DNA of 64,000 nt from Neptunomonas sp. (GTDB lineage: Bacteria > Pseudomonadota > Gammaproteobacteria > Pseudomonadales > Balneatricaceae): the NCBI RefSeq assembly GCF_016744175.1, contig NZ_JADGEV010000009.1, forward strand, positions 17,996 through 81,995, in the 5' to 3' direction. The position numbers were made by a program, and so were the translations under genes. A model generated the notes under the pieces. That model was not told the DNA's origin and did not search any database. It saw only the letters and a list, made by a program, of their open reading frames with translations. The first letter of the stretch is position 1; each line of letters begins with the position of its first letter. This document shows positions 24,885 to 35,153 of this stretch, one piece after another.

Positions 24885-26033
24885 CTACTCATAGGGTTTA
24901 TCAGAAAATTCTGCTTTGATTTTTTTGAATACGCCGGCACACGCTGCAGCGGCATCAACGCAGTGTGAATCAAATAATTTGCCGCTTTCAACCTGAAGGT
25001 AATCCAATGCTTCAGATTGGCTCCATGCCTTTTTATAAGGTCGTTCACTGGTCAGGGCATCATATACATCAGCTACCCTGATAATCCTCGCCTCTAGCGG
25101 AATATCTTTTCCTACTAGCTTACTCGGGTATCCAGTTCCATCCCAATTTTCGTGATGAAAAAACACAATATTGGAAAGAAGTTTGCTAAAAGGCTTGCCT
25201 GCAATTTGAAGATTTATCAGCGCTTTATCGATTATTTCTTTTCCGTAGATAGTGTGCTTTTGCATCTCAGAGAATTCGTCATCTGTTAACGCGCCTGGTT
25301 TTAAGAGAATCTTGTCTGGAATGGCAATTTTACCAATATCATGTAAGGGCGCGCAGAGGTACAGGTCTTCTATAAACTCATCATCCAAGCCGTGCGACTG
25401 TGCCAAATGTCTGGCAATGTGCCTGCTGTAACGACTCATGCGCTCTAAATGCTCTCCGGTTTCATTATCTCTTAGAGCTGCAACATCCTTAAGTGTTTTC
25501 GCCGTGCCTTGTAAACCTTGGATAGCATACAGCTCGTTAATAGTGAGGAAAGCTACCAATTTAGCTGCAAGATCTATTTGGGCTCGAGTGCGGTAGTGAG
25601 CAAACCGGCTTTTATTAAAGGAGGAGAAGGAAATAATACCCAGAAATTTCTTGTTATCAAAAATTGGGACTATATAGCTGCTTAAGTAACCTTCTTTTAT
25701 CAGTTTGTTCGCTATAGCGTTTTCTGGCTCAGATTCAAAGTCCCTGATAATCCGAGAAGACGAAGTTTTTTTTAGGCAATGTATCTCTTGGAAGTTATCC
25801 AGAGAGATTTCCAAGTGAGAAAGAGGCTCATTGATTCCAGCGCTGCTAAGGTAAGACTTCAGGCTATCATTATGCTCATCATACATAGCTACCGAGATGC
25901 GGCCGATATCTGAATATCGGTTTTTTACGATTTCTAGAATCGACTCTAGATTGCTATTTAAAGACTCCCGTAACGACAGCTTATCAAAGGCTTCGCTAAG
26001 ACTCTCTGTTTTTGCTTGAGATGTTATGATCAT
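24885..26033 (-). CDS. GAF-HD-GYP c-di-GMP phosphodiesterase (intact copy)
   Basis: 382 aa, soluble. A GAF-type sensor domain covers about residues 15-165 and an HD-GYP domain about 175-375. The catalytic HD is at 231-232 in LHDIGKIAIPDKI and the signature HHENWDGTGYP at 293-303; the following IPLEARIIRVADVYDALTSERPYK block is typical. The enzyme should hydrolyse c-di-GMP to pGpG/GMP under control of a GAF ligand. It is the upstream member of a tandem pair on the minus strand, divergent from a diguanylate cyclase gene 435 bases away. Confidence 0.95.
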   Translation of the reverse strand: MIITSQAKTESLSEAFDKLSLRESLNSNLESILEIVKNRYSDIGRISVAMYDEHNDSLKSYLSSAGINEPLSHLEISLDNFQEIHCLKKTSSSRIIRDFESEPENAIANKLIKEGYLSSYIVPIFDNKKFLGIISFSSFNKSRFAHYRTRAQIDLAAKLVAFLTINELYAIQGLQGTAKTLKDVAALRDNETGEHLERMSRYSRHIARHLAQSHGLDDEFIEDLYLCAPLHDIGKIAIPDKILLKPGALTDDEFSEMQKHTIYGKEIIDKALINLQIAGKPFSKLLSNIVFFHHENWDGTGYPSKLVGKDIPLEARIIRVADVYDALTSERPYKKAWSQSEALDYLQVESGKLFDSHCVDAAAACAGVFKKIKAEFSDKPYE

Positions 26034-26467
26034 TTACAAAGCTGCCTCGCTATAACAAAACATGACTAAAGTTTCCTTTACAGGGATTATGAGACTGTAG
26101 TCATATTAGTTTCATTGTAGTTCTCTTTCGATCATCCGCCATTGCCGCCTTTACATCTATTAACTATATCAAGTTACTAATATTTCATAAGTTGGCTGAA
26201 AGAGAGTGGTACTCAATAGCCTTGAAGCCATATTTTGCCTATTAAATAGATATTTAGCTGAAAAAAAAGAGGAGTAAGGGCACAAAAGAATACTAGATAG
26301 AGTGTCGATTTGGTTAAGGTTTATTTTTAGTTTTTAGAATATATGACGCTAAATAGCTACAAAAATACAATTTAAGTATTATTTGTTTTTGTAAATGTCC
26401 TATAGTGTTGTGAAGGTGGCTTTGATATCTACCCGTTTTATGAGTCATGTAAGGAAGTCGTTAAGGT
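26034..26467. other. Divergent intergenic region between HD-GYP and GGDEF genes
   Basis: No gene is seen. It contains the second copy of the conserved upstream element (26113-26144) and, on the plus side, the leader of the diguanylate cyclase, with TAAGG near 26462 as ribosome-binding site. AT-rich sequence at 26240-26400 probably holds the promoters. Confidence 0.5.
26113..26144 (-). repeat. Conserved upstream element, copy 2
   Basis: Second copy of the block at 24790-24821 (29/32 identical; differences at three positions only). It is 80 bases upstream of the intact HD-GYP start on the minus strand. Conservation outside coding DNA suggests a common regulatory site for both phosphodiesterase genes. 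Confidence 0.7.
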
Positions 26468-27685
26468 ATGTTCGAACACTCCACCGGCCAGAAAGCTTCG
26501 AATAAACTTTTGAAGCTTTTGTTAAAGACTGCTCTCATCTCATCAGTGCTAATTATTGTGGTTGTTGGTTACGCTGTTTCTCTCCTTTATAGCCAACATG
26601 TTATTGAAGATGCCGAATATGATGCCATCAGTGTGGGGGAAGCTATCGTTTCATTTGAAAAGCACCAGTTAATTTCTGTTGATGACCAGAATATAGAGCA
26701 CCTCAGAATTCCCCCAGATGGCTTTAAGAAACTTGATGTCACAATGCAAAAAGCCTTGGCTCCCTTTGATATCATAAAAATTAAAGTATTTACTGAGGAC
26801 GCTACGATTATATACAGCACAGACCACTCTATTATTGGTAAAAGTGACCCCGATAACCCTAGCTTACAGATAGCTCTAGCGGGGGGCGTCAGCTCGAATC
26901 GAAAGACAACAGAAGAGGTTACAGACCTCTTAGGTGAGAAAAAATTTGATGTGGATGTGGTAGAAACCTATATCCCGATTGTTAACAGTCTAGGTAATAT
27001 TGTTGGCAGCTTTGAAGTTTATCAGGATGTAAGCTCGAGTAATTATAAAAGCCAAGAAGGTATAGTTAAATCCTTAACCACGCTCACAATCGTTTTAGTC
27101 ATCGTTTTTAGTTTGAGCCTGATAATAATAAGGGTGGCTGTAAAGGAGTTGAATTTGGCTCAGCATGAGCTACATAAAATGGCGACAGAAGATGCATTAA
27201 CGGGATTAAAAAATAGGGGGGCTATAGTTGAGTCAGTTAAGCGAGAGGTTTCTCGCAATCAAGGGCTTAGTACAATAGATGAGGGTAATCCTGTTAGCCT
27301 GATTATGGTTGACGTTGATCACTTTAAATCTATTAATGATAGTTATGGACACCCTGTCGGTGATTCGGCGCTCCAAGAGTTAGCACGCATTATGGAAGTC
27401 ACTATCAGAGACAATGACACGATTGGGCGCTATGGTGGTGAGGAGTTTCTTTTGGTGTTTCCAGATACAGACCAAGAGGAAGCAAAGCTTTTAGCCGAAA
27501 GGGTGCGTCATGATATTGAGAATATAGATTTTTTCTATGCCGGTAAGAAAATCACACTGACTGCTAGCTTAGGTGTTACTACGATAGGTGCTTGTGATAC
27601 TGATTATGAGCAGGCGTTAAAACGAGCTGATGAAGCGCTATACCGAGCAAAATATGAAGGCCGTAATAGAGTATCTATCGGATAA
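26468..27685 (+). CDS. Membrane diguanylate cyclase (GGDEF)
   Basis: 405 aa. TM helix 18-41, a periplasmic sensor region of about 160 residues, TM helix 202-223, a short coiled linker (LNLAQHELHKMA) and a GGDEF domain. The active site is GGEEF at 323-327, preceded by the inhibitory-site RDND at 314-317, and the substrate region VDVDHFKSINDSYGHPVGD is complete, so it should be an active, product-inhibited cyclase. It is divergent from the GAF-HD-GYP pair, placing synthesis and breakdown of c-di-GMP side by side. Confidence 0.95.
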   Translation: MFEHSTGQKASNKLLKLLLKTALISSVLIIVVVGYAVSLLYSQHVIEDAEYDAISVGEAIVSFEKHQLISVDDQNIEHLRIPPDGFKKLDVTMQKALAPFDIIKIKVFTEDATIIYSTDHSIIGKSDPDNPSLQIALAGGVSSNRKTTEEVTDLLGEKKFDVDVVETYIPIVNSLGNIVGSFEVYQDVSSSNYKSQEGIVKSLTTLTIVLVIVFSLSLIIIRVAVKELNLAQHELHKMATEDALTGLKNRGAIVESVKREVSRNQGLSTIDEGNPVSLIMVDVDHFKSINDSYGHPVGDSALQELARIMEVTIRDNDTIGRYGGEEFLLVFPDTDQEEAKLLAERVRHDIENIDFFYAGKKITLTASLGVTTIGACDTDYEQALKRADEALYRAKYEGRNRVSIG

Positions 27686-27765
27686 TTGATACTGAGAACT
27701 TCCCATATGCAGGAGTAGCACTCTATTTCACTCGTATATTGTTATTAAGCGTTGCTGCTTGTTTT

Positions 27766-29055
27766 TTATTGCTGCAAACGGGCCCCATTTACCTTTTGTC
27801 TTGGTTTAAGTAATGGTGTTAGTTGGCTAACAACTATAATGACTAGCATGCTGATACCAAAAACAGGGAACAGTATTGCTAGTGTCAAAATCATGCCCAA
27901 TAGAGCCTTACCAACCTTAAATTGTGCAGGGACAGTGGGAAATCCCCAGCTCTTGTTTGGCTTTCTCTTGAGGTAGCTGATTAGCCCTGCCATGGTGCTG
28001 AGTGTAAACAATAAGCTAACGATGAGGACACCATACCAACTGGCCCGGCCGTATTCTCCTTGATGAAGCCGCATGGTTATCTGGCGTAAATCCATAAGAA
28101 TGCCTACATCATCCCAAGTATGGTGCTTTAACACTTCACCTGAAAACCTATCAAGATACATAACCTGCTGGTCGCGTAACCAAAAGCTGTGGTTGGCAAG
28201 TCTATAGGTTCCCGTTGCTTCATTGGGCAGTGATAAGGTTAATTTACCAACAAGACTTTGGCTTTGTGCAATAGTAATGATTTCTTCTAATGAAAGTGTG
28301 TTGTCTTTCTCGGTGGATAGTAGCGTTGGTGCCTTGTGCCATGTTTCAGGGTAGCCCGTATCCGTGACTGCTTGAACCAGTTTTAGGCTACCACCAAATA
28401 TATTTGTCCATGGCATTGCACCTGCGATGATGATTAACATAAAGATAGACAACCAGAACCCGCCAACAGAGTGAATGTCTCGCCAGAATATACGTTGTCC
28501 CTTTTTTGTACGGATGGTAAACATGCCTGCTATTGACCATTTCTTTATTGGCCACCATATGTAGATGCCGGTTATTAGCAAAATGATGAACCAGCTGGCT
28601 ACCAGCTCCACTACCAAGGTGCCTGGTGTATGTAATAGGAGTTCGCCATGCAACTTTCGAACGCTATACATTAGACTGTCATGTTGATTGAACTCCCCTG
28701 AGACCGCCGCAGTGTAAGGGTTAATGTAGACTAATTCTCTTACGTGTCCTTTCGTTTCGATTCGAAAGCTAGCCGCTTCTTTTTCTGAAGAGGGCAGGCT
28801 TATTTGCATAATAGGACGGCCCGCATGCTGGCTCGCCGCGGCGAGTAGCTTATCAAAGCTGATATAACCGTTTTGGCGTTGGTTAGCGGTTGGCACAGCG
28901 GTGCCAACCTGTTGATATGCCCAACTATTGTAGTCATCCTTGAACAGGTAGAGTATCCCTGTAATGCAGAGCAGTAGGACTATCGGGAGGGTGATGAGCC
29001 CAGCAATAATATGCCAACGCCAGAACCATCGATTTAAATCTTTTTGTTTAAACAT
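27766..29055 (-). CDS. PepSY-associated transmembrane protein (putative iron-reductase type)
   Basis: 429-aa inner-membrane protein. NRWFWRWHIIAGLITLPIVL at the N-terminus and RDIHSVGGFWLSIFMLII in the centre are the paired His-containing TM segments of PepSY-TM proteins; ELLLHTPGTLVVELVASWF and GIYIWWP are also typical. A PepSY-like periplasmic domain lies between. Members often reduce or process ferric siderophores near TonB receptors. It is 45 bases behind the TonB receptor gene on the same strand, so they almost certainly form an operon. Confidence 0.9.
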   Translation of the reverse strand: MFKQKDLNRWFWRWHIIAGLITLPIVLLLCITGILYLFKDDYNSWAYQQVGTAVPTANQRQNGYISFDKLLAAASQHAGRPIMQISLPSSEKEAASFRIETKGHVRELVYINPYTAAVSGEFNQHDSLMYSVRKLHGELLLHTPGTLVVELVASWFIILLITGIYIWWPIKKWSIAGMFTIRTKKGQRIFWRDIHSVGGFWLSIFMLIIIAGAMPWTNIFGGSLKLVQAVTDTGYPETWHKAPTLLSTEKDNTLSLEEIITIAQSQSLVGKLTLSLPNEATGTYRLANHSFWLRDQQVMYLDRFSGEVLKHHTWDDVGILMDLRQITMRLHQGEYGRASWYGVLIVSLLFTLSTMAGLISYLKRKPNKSWGFPTVPAQFKVGKALLGMILTLAILFPVFGISMLVIIVVSQLTPLLKPRQKVNGARLQQ

Positions 29056-29100
29056 AATGAGTACTCTCAGATGACTAGACTAATACGAGATATTGTCCGC

Positions 29101-31083
29101 TTAAAATTTATAGGAAGCGCCGGCGTACAAGGCTCGCCCATCTGCAGTACGAAATTTTAATTTACCGCGACTATAAGTCGCTCTGTCTTCTCGAGTATCA
29201 GTGAGATTTAGCGCGTTTGCCCAAAAAGACCAGTTTTCTTTGTCGTAAGTCATTCTGATATTAAAGCGCTCGTCTCGCTTGAATCTTCCCGCAGGGGTGT
29301 TGGCATCATCGCTAAAATAAGAACTATAAAAATCTCCTTCTAATTCAACTACTAACTGCCCAATCGGTTGCCATGCAAGCCGCGCATTAACGTGATGTTT
29401 GGGTGAGCGGTTCATGTCATTCCCAGAAAAATCACCTTTTGAGCTTAGGAAACTATCGTATGTATTGAGTGCATATGTATGTGTAAATCCCACTCTCCAA
29501 TTGGTTCTATAAGGAGCGTACTCAATGACAGACTCTATGCCTTTAACGGTAACTTTCCCTGCATTGGTTGTTCGTAAGTATTCGCTATCTTCTTCACCGA
29601 AGGTTTGCGTCACTAAATAGTTTTTTATTTCAGTGTGGTATACCGCAAAATCATAGGTAAAGTCGCCGCTGCTACCGCGCAAACCGATTTCCATATTTGT
29701 GGCATCTTCTGGTTGCAGATCAGGGTTACCAGACTCAATGTTAAACAGGCTTTTTAAATCAGGAGCATAAAAACCTTTGGAAATGTTTAACCACAACATT
29801 TTTCCTGCAGGCAAATCGTAAGTCAGGCCAAATTTAGGCGAAAGGTCAGAAAAATTAGCATCATCCTCATATAGACTGGATTGAAGAGCCACATCTTCAT
29901 AACGTAAGCCAGTAGTAAGTATTAAGTTATCGGTGAGGTAAGCTTGATATTGGGCGAACCATGCATACAGTGTTAAGTCATTTTCGAAAGTCGTATAGGG
30001 CCCTGTCAATAATGTATCGGTACGGCCATAAGCTTTGGTGAACTGCTCACCTTTGTAGCTTTCAAAGCCGATAATGGCATTATTTTGTGCAAAGTTATGA
30101 CGGTATATAACTTTAGAGCTAATGGCAGAATCATCTTCATCTTTGGGACCACTGTAACGAGATAGTCCTATGGTAGATTTTTCTCGCCATACGATAGAGG
30201 CATCTAAGGAGCCATCTTCAAAGTCTTGTTCAGCTTTAAGGGACACGTAATCTTGAGTGTAATCTGTATCAGAATTTAACCCTCCTGCTTGGCCTGGGTT
30301 ATCTTCAAGCTCTTCACGGGTTAAATCTCCACGAACAATGGTATCTTCCGTTAAATGCTCAGCCCTTAAGGTCAAGCGGAGTGAATCATCTACATCATAA
30401 AGCAGTTTTAGACTGGCTTGGTCACGATCATTTTTTGCCCCCTCGCGCTGCCCATCTGTTCTTCTGACGTTTGCATCTACAAAATATCCGAGTTTATCTA
30501 CTCGCCCTCCCGTGCTGATGCCTAAGCGGTTTCTTGAAAAACTACCGCTTTCTGCCCATATTTTTACTTCGGGTTCGACCGGTGGTTCTTTGCTTATTAC
30601 GTTAATTACACCGCCAAAGGCATTGTTACCGTATAGGGCAGACGAGGGGCCTTTGATGACTTCAATACGCTCAATATCTGATGTGTTTACACGATCTAAT
30701 CTTTGAGTCGCGCCCTCATAAGGGCTCTCTAGTGGCAGGCCATCGAGCATGGGGATAGTGTAACCTTTACCTCCGTTAGGTATGCGTAAGTTGCGTACTT
30801 GTGTTTCACCGGGGATACGGTCCAAAAACTCGTCTGGATCAACAAACTTTATCCGTTCTACTTCTTCGTGTGTAACTACATGAGCGTTTAAAGGGGACTG
30901 CTTCAGTGATGTACCACCGATGGTGGCTTGTTGGTCTGCGACACCGCCAATGACTGAAATGGTACCTATTGATAAATATTCTGTATCTGGTGTGGGCAGT
31001 CGTTCTCCTGCGGATAAACTGACAGGAGGAATGAGCATCATCATGGCGATGAATTGCTGAGTGTTCAAAATTTCTACCCTCAC
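29101..31083 (-). CDS. TonB-dependent outer-membrane receptor
   Basis: 660 aa. A signal peptide (cleavage near LSAGE) is followed by the plug domain (HVVTHEEVERI, DPDEFLDRIPG, ERIEVIKGPSSALYGNNAFGG and VINVISK) and a 22-strand barrel ending in the aromatic SYKF. It probably imports a ferric siderophore or similar. A PepSY membrane protein follows in the operon. No clear Fur box was seen. The start is uncertain: GTG at 31083 gives a charged N-terminus, while TTG at 31068 has better spacing from a GAGGG sequence; both keep the signal peptide. Confidence 0.92.
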   Translation of the reverse strand: MRVEILNTQQFIAMMMLIPPVSLSAGERLPTPDTEYLSIGTISVIGGVADQQATIGGTSLKQSPLNAHVVTHEEVERIKFVDPDEFLDRIPGETQVRNLRIPNGGKGYTIPMLDGLPLESPYEGATQRLDRVNTSDIERIEVIKGPSSALYGNNAFGGVINVISKEPPVEPEVKIWAESGSFSRNRLGISTGGRVDKLGYFVDANVRRTDGQREGAKNDRDQASLKLLYDVDDSLRLTLRAEHLTEDTIVRGDLTREELEDNPGQAGGLNSDTDYTQDYVSLKAEQDFEDGSLDASIVWREKSTIGLSRYSGPKDEDDSAISSKVIYRHNFAQNNAIIGFESYKGEQFTKAYGRTDTLLTGPYTTFENDLTLYAWFAQYQAYLTDNLILTTGLRYEDVALQSSLYEDDANFSDLSPKFGLTYDLPAGKMLWLNISKGFYAPDLKSLFNIESGNPDLQPEDATNMEIGLRGSSGDFTYDFAVYHTEIKNYLVTQTFGEEDSEYLRTTNAGKVTVKGIESVIEYAPYRTNWRVGFTHTYALNTYDSFLSSKGDFSGNDMNRSPKHHVNARLAWQPIGQLVVELEGDFYSSYFSDDANTPAGRFKRDERFNIRMTYDKENWSFWANALNLTDTREDRATYSRGKLKFRTADGRALYAGASYKF

Positions 31084-31246
31084 AAATTAAGTGGATCACT
31101 TTTTGGTGGGCATACTAATGAGGTTTTACATAGCTAGGAATGTGGCATATTGTCACGCAGTTAAAAATAGCAAGAGAGGAATACGAAAATAGTTATGCAC
31201 GCAAGCTGTGGATAAGTCTATGCATTACGTATGCACATCTCGGCTA

Positions 31247-31267
31247 TAGCCCGCTATATAAGGGCTA
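31247..31267 (-). terminator. Hairpin downstream of the PACE gene
   Basis: TAGCCC and GGGCTA form a 6-bp stem around nine bases, about 30 bases beyond the PACE stop on the minus strand. No T-run follows, so this is only a possible terminator. Confidence 0.3.
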
Positions 31268-31297
31268 CAGAGAAGTGTTGTTTTAATAGCCTATTTT

Positions 31298-31777
31298 TCA
31301 AGGTCCACTTATTATGAGTTGTTCTGGCTGTCTGATTGGGAATGCACGGTCGTAACCGAGCCCAAACAAAAAAGTATAAACTACGACGGCTGCCATCATG
31401 CCAATATCTAAAAGCAGAGCATTGATAAAGCTGAGCTCTAACCACCACATGATGATAGGCAGAGTAAAAAAGAGCAGGAAAAGCTCAAACCCTACCGCAT
31501 GAAAAACTCGGTGTTTTACCGAGCGCTCTGTTGGTATCCGTCCTTGAGATACATCAAAATAGTCATAGGCATAGTTATAGAAATAATTGATAGCCATGGC
31601 GATAGTGCTAAGAATTAGCGCTAAGAAAGTTATCTCCATTAGGTCGCGTTTTAAAATGAAGGCAATAACGGCTGTTGAGCTTATGATTAAAATAATTTCA
31701 AACAACAGGGTATAACGTAGCCTGTCTAAGCCACTACGAGTAATGATATTTTCTGACTGTGCTTCTGAAATACTCAA
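31298..31777 (-). CDS. PACE family multidrug efflux transporter
   Basis: 159-aa membrane protein with four TM helices in two tandem bacterial transmembrane pairs. The first repeat contains GLDRLRYTLLFEIILII and the second SVKHRVFHAVGFELFLLF, each ending in the conserved F-E with Arg upstream. These match AceI-type proton-driven exporters of chlorhexidine and short diamines. It is divergent from the LysR-type regulator at 31938 with about 160 bases between, the usual arrangement for aceI/aceR. Confidence 0.92.
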   Translation of the reverse strand: MSISEAQSENIITRSGLDRLRYTLLFEIILIISSTAVIAFILKRDLMEITFLALILSTIAMAINYFYNYAYDYFDVSQGRIPTERSVKHRVFHAVGFELFLLFFTLPIIMWWLELSFINALLLDIGMMAAVVVYTFLFGLGYDRAFPIRQPEQLIISGP

Positions 31778-31937
31778 TGAAATAGTGCTCCCTAACTTTT
31801 ACTCTGTTTATGTTTTAACTCATTGCTATACTAAAGATAATATTGATACATTGTAGTTAGTATCTATCTATTATTCAGATGGGTTGTTGTCTGCTACTGG
31901 GTGGTTTTTAGCGTGTATCTAAAGGAGTGTGAACAGA

Positions 31938-32822
31938 ATGGCGAGCATTGAGCAGTTGACGTGTTTTGTGATCGCAGCAGAAACTGGGTCATTTTCTGCT
32001 GCGGCACGTCAGTTAGGCAAAGTTCAGTCTGCAGTGAGTACTGCTATTAACAATCTTGAAATTGATGCGAACGTCGAGCTTTTCGATAGAAGTAGCCGCA
32101 GCCCGGGATTAACAGACGCTGGCCAAGTATTACTTAAATCGGCACAAACCGTTTTGCATAGTCATCATGAGTTTAACGCTCATGCGGCTTCTTTGAGCAG
32201 TAGCAATGAAACGTCACTGTGTATTGCTATTGAGCAAAGTGTCGCATCACCTGCTTTGATAACAGTATTAGAGCATTTTTCAAAGGTTTTTCCATACATT
32301 ACATTGGAGCTGCTTGATCCTGGCAGTGGAGATGTGGCTGAGTTGGTACGCAGTAATCGAGCTGATATTGGTTTAATGATAGAGCAAGAGTATTACCCTC
32401 AGGGTTTCAGTTTTTGCGGTGTAGGGCACTCACGCGTGATTCCTGTCTCGTCTCCGGGTTTCCCGTTAGCACAAAAGAAGCAGGTGACGCGTGCTGACCT
32501 TATGCAGCATAGGCAAATTGTTGGGCGTAGTTTAGATCCCAATAATCAAACACATGAGCGTTATACGGTCAGTCCACAAGTTTGGTTGTCAGAGAGCCCG
32601 TTTGTTATTTTAGAGCTGTTAATTGCCAATATAGGCTGGGCTTTTCTGCATGAAGCGGTAGTAGATGAAAAACTGAAGTTAGGAGAGTTAGTCGTGTTGG
32701 ATCTGGTCTATCAACAAGTGGATATTCTTCAAGGTATTGATCTGGTGTGGGCAGAAAACCGTACCCTGGGCAAGGCCGGTCAATGGTTAATACAGCAGTT
32801 TCAGAGCTTAAATTTCAACTAA
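31938..32822 (+). CDS. LysR family regulator, probable controller of the PACE gene
   Basis: 294 aa. The winged helix has FVIAAETGSFSAAARQLGKV and QSAVSTAINNLEIDANVELF, typical of LysR. The effector domain is of normal length. The in-frame GTG at 31929 is only one base from the AAAGGAG ribosome-binding site, so ATG 31938 is chosen. PACE genes are commonly divergent from a LysR activator that responds to the transported polyamine, and the arrangement here fits that model. Confidence 0.92.
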   Translation: MASIEQLTCFVIAAETGSFSAAARQLGKVQSAVSTAINNLEIDANVELFDRSSRSPGLTDAGQVLLKSAQTVLHSHHEFNAHAASLSSSNETSLCIAIEQSVASPALITVLEHFSKVFPYITLELLDPGSGDVAELVRSNRADIGLMIEQEYYPQGFSFCGVGHSRVIPVSSPGFPLAQKKQVTRADLMQHRQIVGRSLDPNNQTHERYTVSPQVWLSESPFVILELLIANIGWAFLHEAVVDEKLKLGELVVLDLVYQQVDILQGIDLVWAENRTLGKAGQWLIQQFQSLNFN

Positions 32823-32981
32823 ATGATTAGTATGTTAATAAATAAAGTAGTTGCAAGAGAGCTGTTGGTGTTTGATATTTGATATTTGACTTAGAGGGAA
32901 TATGTCCCAAACTGAACTGAATATAAATATAGTATACAAATGTTAGCTTAAAACTTTTTAAAGCTTCATGGAGTAACACGG

Positions 32982-35015
32982 ATGTCTGTATTTTCTAAAA
33001 TGACGATAAAAACCAAGCTTTTTTTTGGCTTTGGGCTGCTAATAGCCATATCCGTTTTAAGCTCTTTATTAGTTTATAACCAATTAGAAAAAACTCTACA
33101 TAAGCAAAAATTATTACTTGATGTTCGCTACCCAACTGTCGAGGCTGGTGAGCGTTTGTCAGGTGCTATTAGCCAGACATTGTCCGGTTTGAGAGGGTAC
33201 CTTATTTTAGGTGAAAACCCTGCTAAAGCTGAAATATTTAAAAATGAGCGTGCTTTAGGGTGGCGTAAGCTAGATACAGCTCTGGCAGAGTTAAATACGT
33301 TTTCCCAACAATGGACCGTGCCCGAAAACATTACCAAGCTTGATAGGATGAAGCAGCTGGTAGGGGAGTTTAGGGTTTCTCAGCAAGAAATAGAGAATAT
33401 TGCTCATACCCGCGATAATATCCCATCATTTGATACTTTACTCACAAATGCAGCGCCTAGAGCAACTAAAACAGTCGGTGCTTTAACTGCACTCATTGAA
33501 AATGAGATGGAAAATTCTGCAAACTACGAACGTAAGCGGTTGCTCAAAACACTCGCTGATAGCCGTGCATCTTTTGCTCTGGGCCTTGCAAATATTCGTG
33601 CTTATTTACTCTCTGGTGATGAAAAATTCAAATCAGCTTTTTTATCGCTTTGGACTAAGAACGAGGCTCAATTTAAAAAGCTGCAAGAGAGCCAAGCTCT
33701 GTTTGCATTTAACCAAAAAAAGCATTGGGATGAGTATAAAAAACATCGTGGCGAGTTTCGCCCGTACGTTGATGAGATGTTTGCATCTCGCGGCAGTTCG
33801 GAGTGGAATAAGGCAAATGCCTGGTTAGGAACGAAAGCCGCTCCTAAAGCCAAGGAAATTAAACAAATACTAGTAGATATGAGCCAGTCGCAGAAGCAGT
33901 TACTTACGGCTGACCAAGTAAAGTTAAGCAGCGCGGTTGATGCACTTTATTCTGTACTCTTATTTAGTTTGCTGTTAACCGCTCTACTTGGCTGTGCATT
34001 GGCTTATACCATTAGCCGCTCTGTGACTAAGCCTTTAGGTGGCGAACCCCAAGATATGGCTCTGTTAGCTGACTGCATTGCTAGTGGTGATCTCACCACA
34101 AGCTTTGACGCTAGTCATCAAGCTCACGGTTTGTATCTATCTATGATTAACATGAATGCAAAATTAAAAGGGTTAGTAAATGATATTCATACCCTTTCTC
34201 AATCTTTAGCAAGTACCTCCACAGAAACGGCATCAATTGCAGAGCAAACAAACAGCAATGTTCAAGCCCAGTATGAGCAAACCGAATTAGTAGCCACTGC
34301 CGTTGAAGAAATGACTGCAACGGTAAGTGAAGTAGCTGAGAATGCAGCTAATTGTGCACTCTTAACGGAAGAATCTGGAGACATTACTCTTAAAGGGCAA
34401 GAAAACGTTCAAAAAACTATTTCAACAATAGCGCTTCTTTCTGAAGGCATTAATCAAGCATCGAAAGTTATTTCTTCTGTACAAGAAAAAAGCCAATCCA
34501 TCAGCTCTATCTCTGAGGTAATTGGAGGTATCGCAGAGCAAACTAACTTACTTGCATTGAACGCTGCTATAGAAGCCGCCCGTGCTGGTGATCAAGGAAG
34601 AGGTTTTGCGGTTGTTGCTGATGAAGTACGTTCTCTAGCGTCTAAGACACAAGAGTCTATATCGAGTATAAATAGTATTATTGATGCGTTGCAAATAAGC
34701 TCAAATGAAGCAGTATCTGTTATGCAGCAAAGCCAAGAAAAAGCGCAAGATACTATGAAACAAGCTAATGTTTCCGGTGAGTCCCTTACTCATATAGCAA
34801 GCTCAGTACAAAGACTTCAAGATATGGTGAGCCAAATTGCTGTTGCATCAGAAGAGCAAGCAGCGGTTACAAAAGATATTAGCCAGAATGTACACCAAAT
34901 TAGTATCGTTGCTCAGCAGACATCAGTTGGAGCAAAAGAAACAGTTCAGGCCGGTGAAGATATGTCGCGACAGGCAGAATCACTACAAAGTTTAGTTTCA
35001 ACATTTAAAGTGTAA
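32982..35015 (+). CDS. Methyl-accepting chemotaxis protein
   Basis: 677 aa. TM1 (about 10-30), a long periplasmic helical sensor of about 290 residues (two-fold four-helix-bundle type; motif [12 protein letters not shown] and the related [15 protein letters not shown] repeat), TM2 (about 325-345), a HAMP-like segment with [15 protein letters not shown], then the cytoplasmic signalling domain with the conserved hairpin [20 protein letters not shown] and [15 protein letters not shown]. It will interact with CheA/CheW. It is monocistronic and followed by a strong terminator. The ligand is unknown. Confidence 0.95.
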   Translation: MSVFSKMTIKTKLFFGFGLLIAISVLSSLLVYNQLEKTLHKQKLLLDVRYPTVEAGERLSGAISQTLSGLRGYLILGENPAKAEIFKNERALGWRKLDTALAELNTFSQQWTVPENITKLDRMKQLVGEFRVSQQEIENIAHTRDNIPSFDTLLTNAAPRATKTVGALTALIENEMENSANYERKRLLKTLADSRASFALGLANIRAYLLSGDEKFKSAFLSLWTKNEAQFKKLQESQALFAFNQKKHWDEYKKHRGEFRPYVDEMFASRGSSEWNKANAWLGTKAAPKAKEIKQILVDMSQSQKQLLTADQVKLSSAVDALYSVLLFSLLLTALLGCALAYTISRSVTKPLGGEPQDMALLADCIASGDLTTSFDASHQAHGLYLSMINMNAKLKGLVNDIHTLSQSLASTSTETASIAEQTNSNVQAQYEQTELVATAVEEMTATVSEVAENAANCALLTEESGDITLKGQENVQKTISTIALLSEGINQASKVISSVQEKSQSISSISEVIGGIAEQTNLLALNAAIEAARAGDQGRGFAVVADEVRSLASKTQESISSINSIIDALQISSNEAVSVMQQSQEKAQDTMKQANVSGESLTHIASSVQRLQDMVSQIAVASEEQAAVTKDISQNVHQISIVAQQTSVGAKETVQAGEDMSRQAESLQSLVSTFKV

Positions 35016-35057
35016 ATATACATCAATAGAGTTGGCTTGGTTATCTTGTACATAGAC

Positions 35058-35085
35058 AGAGTTCTCTACTGAGGACTCTTTTTTT
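35058..35085 (+). terminator. Strong rho-independent terminator after the chemoreceptor gene
   Basis: AGAGTTCTC-TACT-GAGGACTCT makes a 9-bp stem (one G-T pair) with a four-base loop, followed by seven T's. It lies 43 bases after the stop. Confidence 0.88.
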
Positions 35086-35153
35086 AGCCAAACTGGCCTC
35101 ACTTGAAATAAAAGGTTATACCTTATAATCCAACTTTTTAAAGATGCCTCATT

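Noticed and set aside
31084-31297. Fur box near the TonB receptor
   Set aside because: No GATAATGATAATCATTATC-like sequence was found in the upstream region; iron control cannot be claimed.
32860-32892. Short direct repeat of TTTGATAT
   Set aside because: Only two copies of eight AT-rich bases; not significant.
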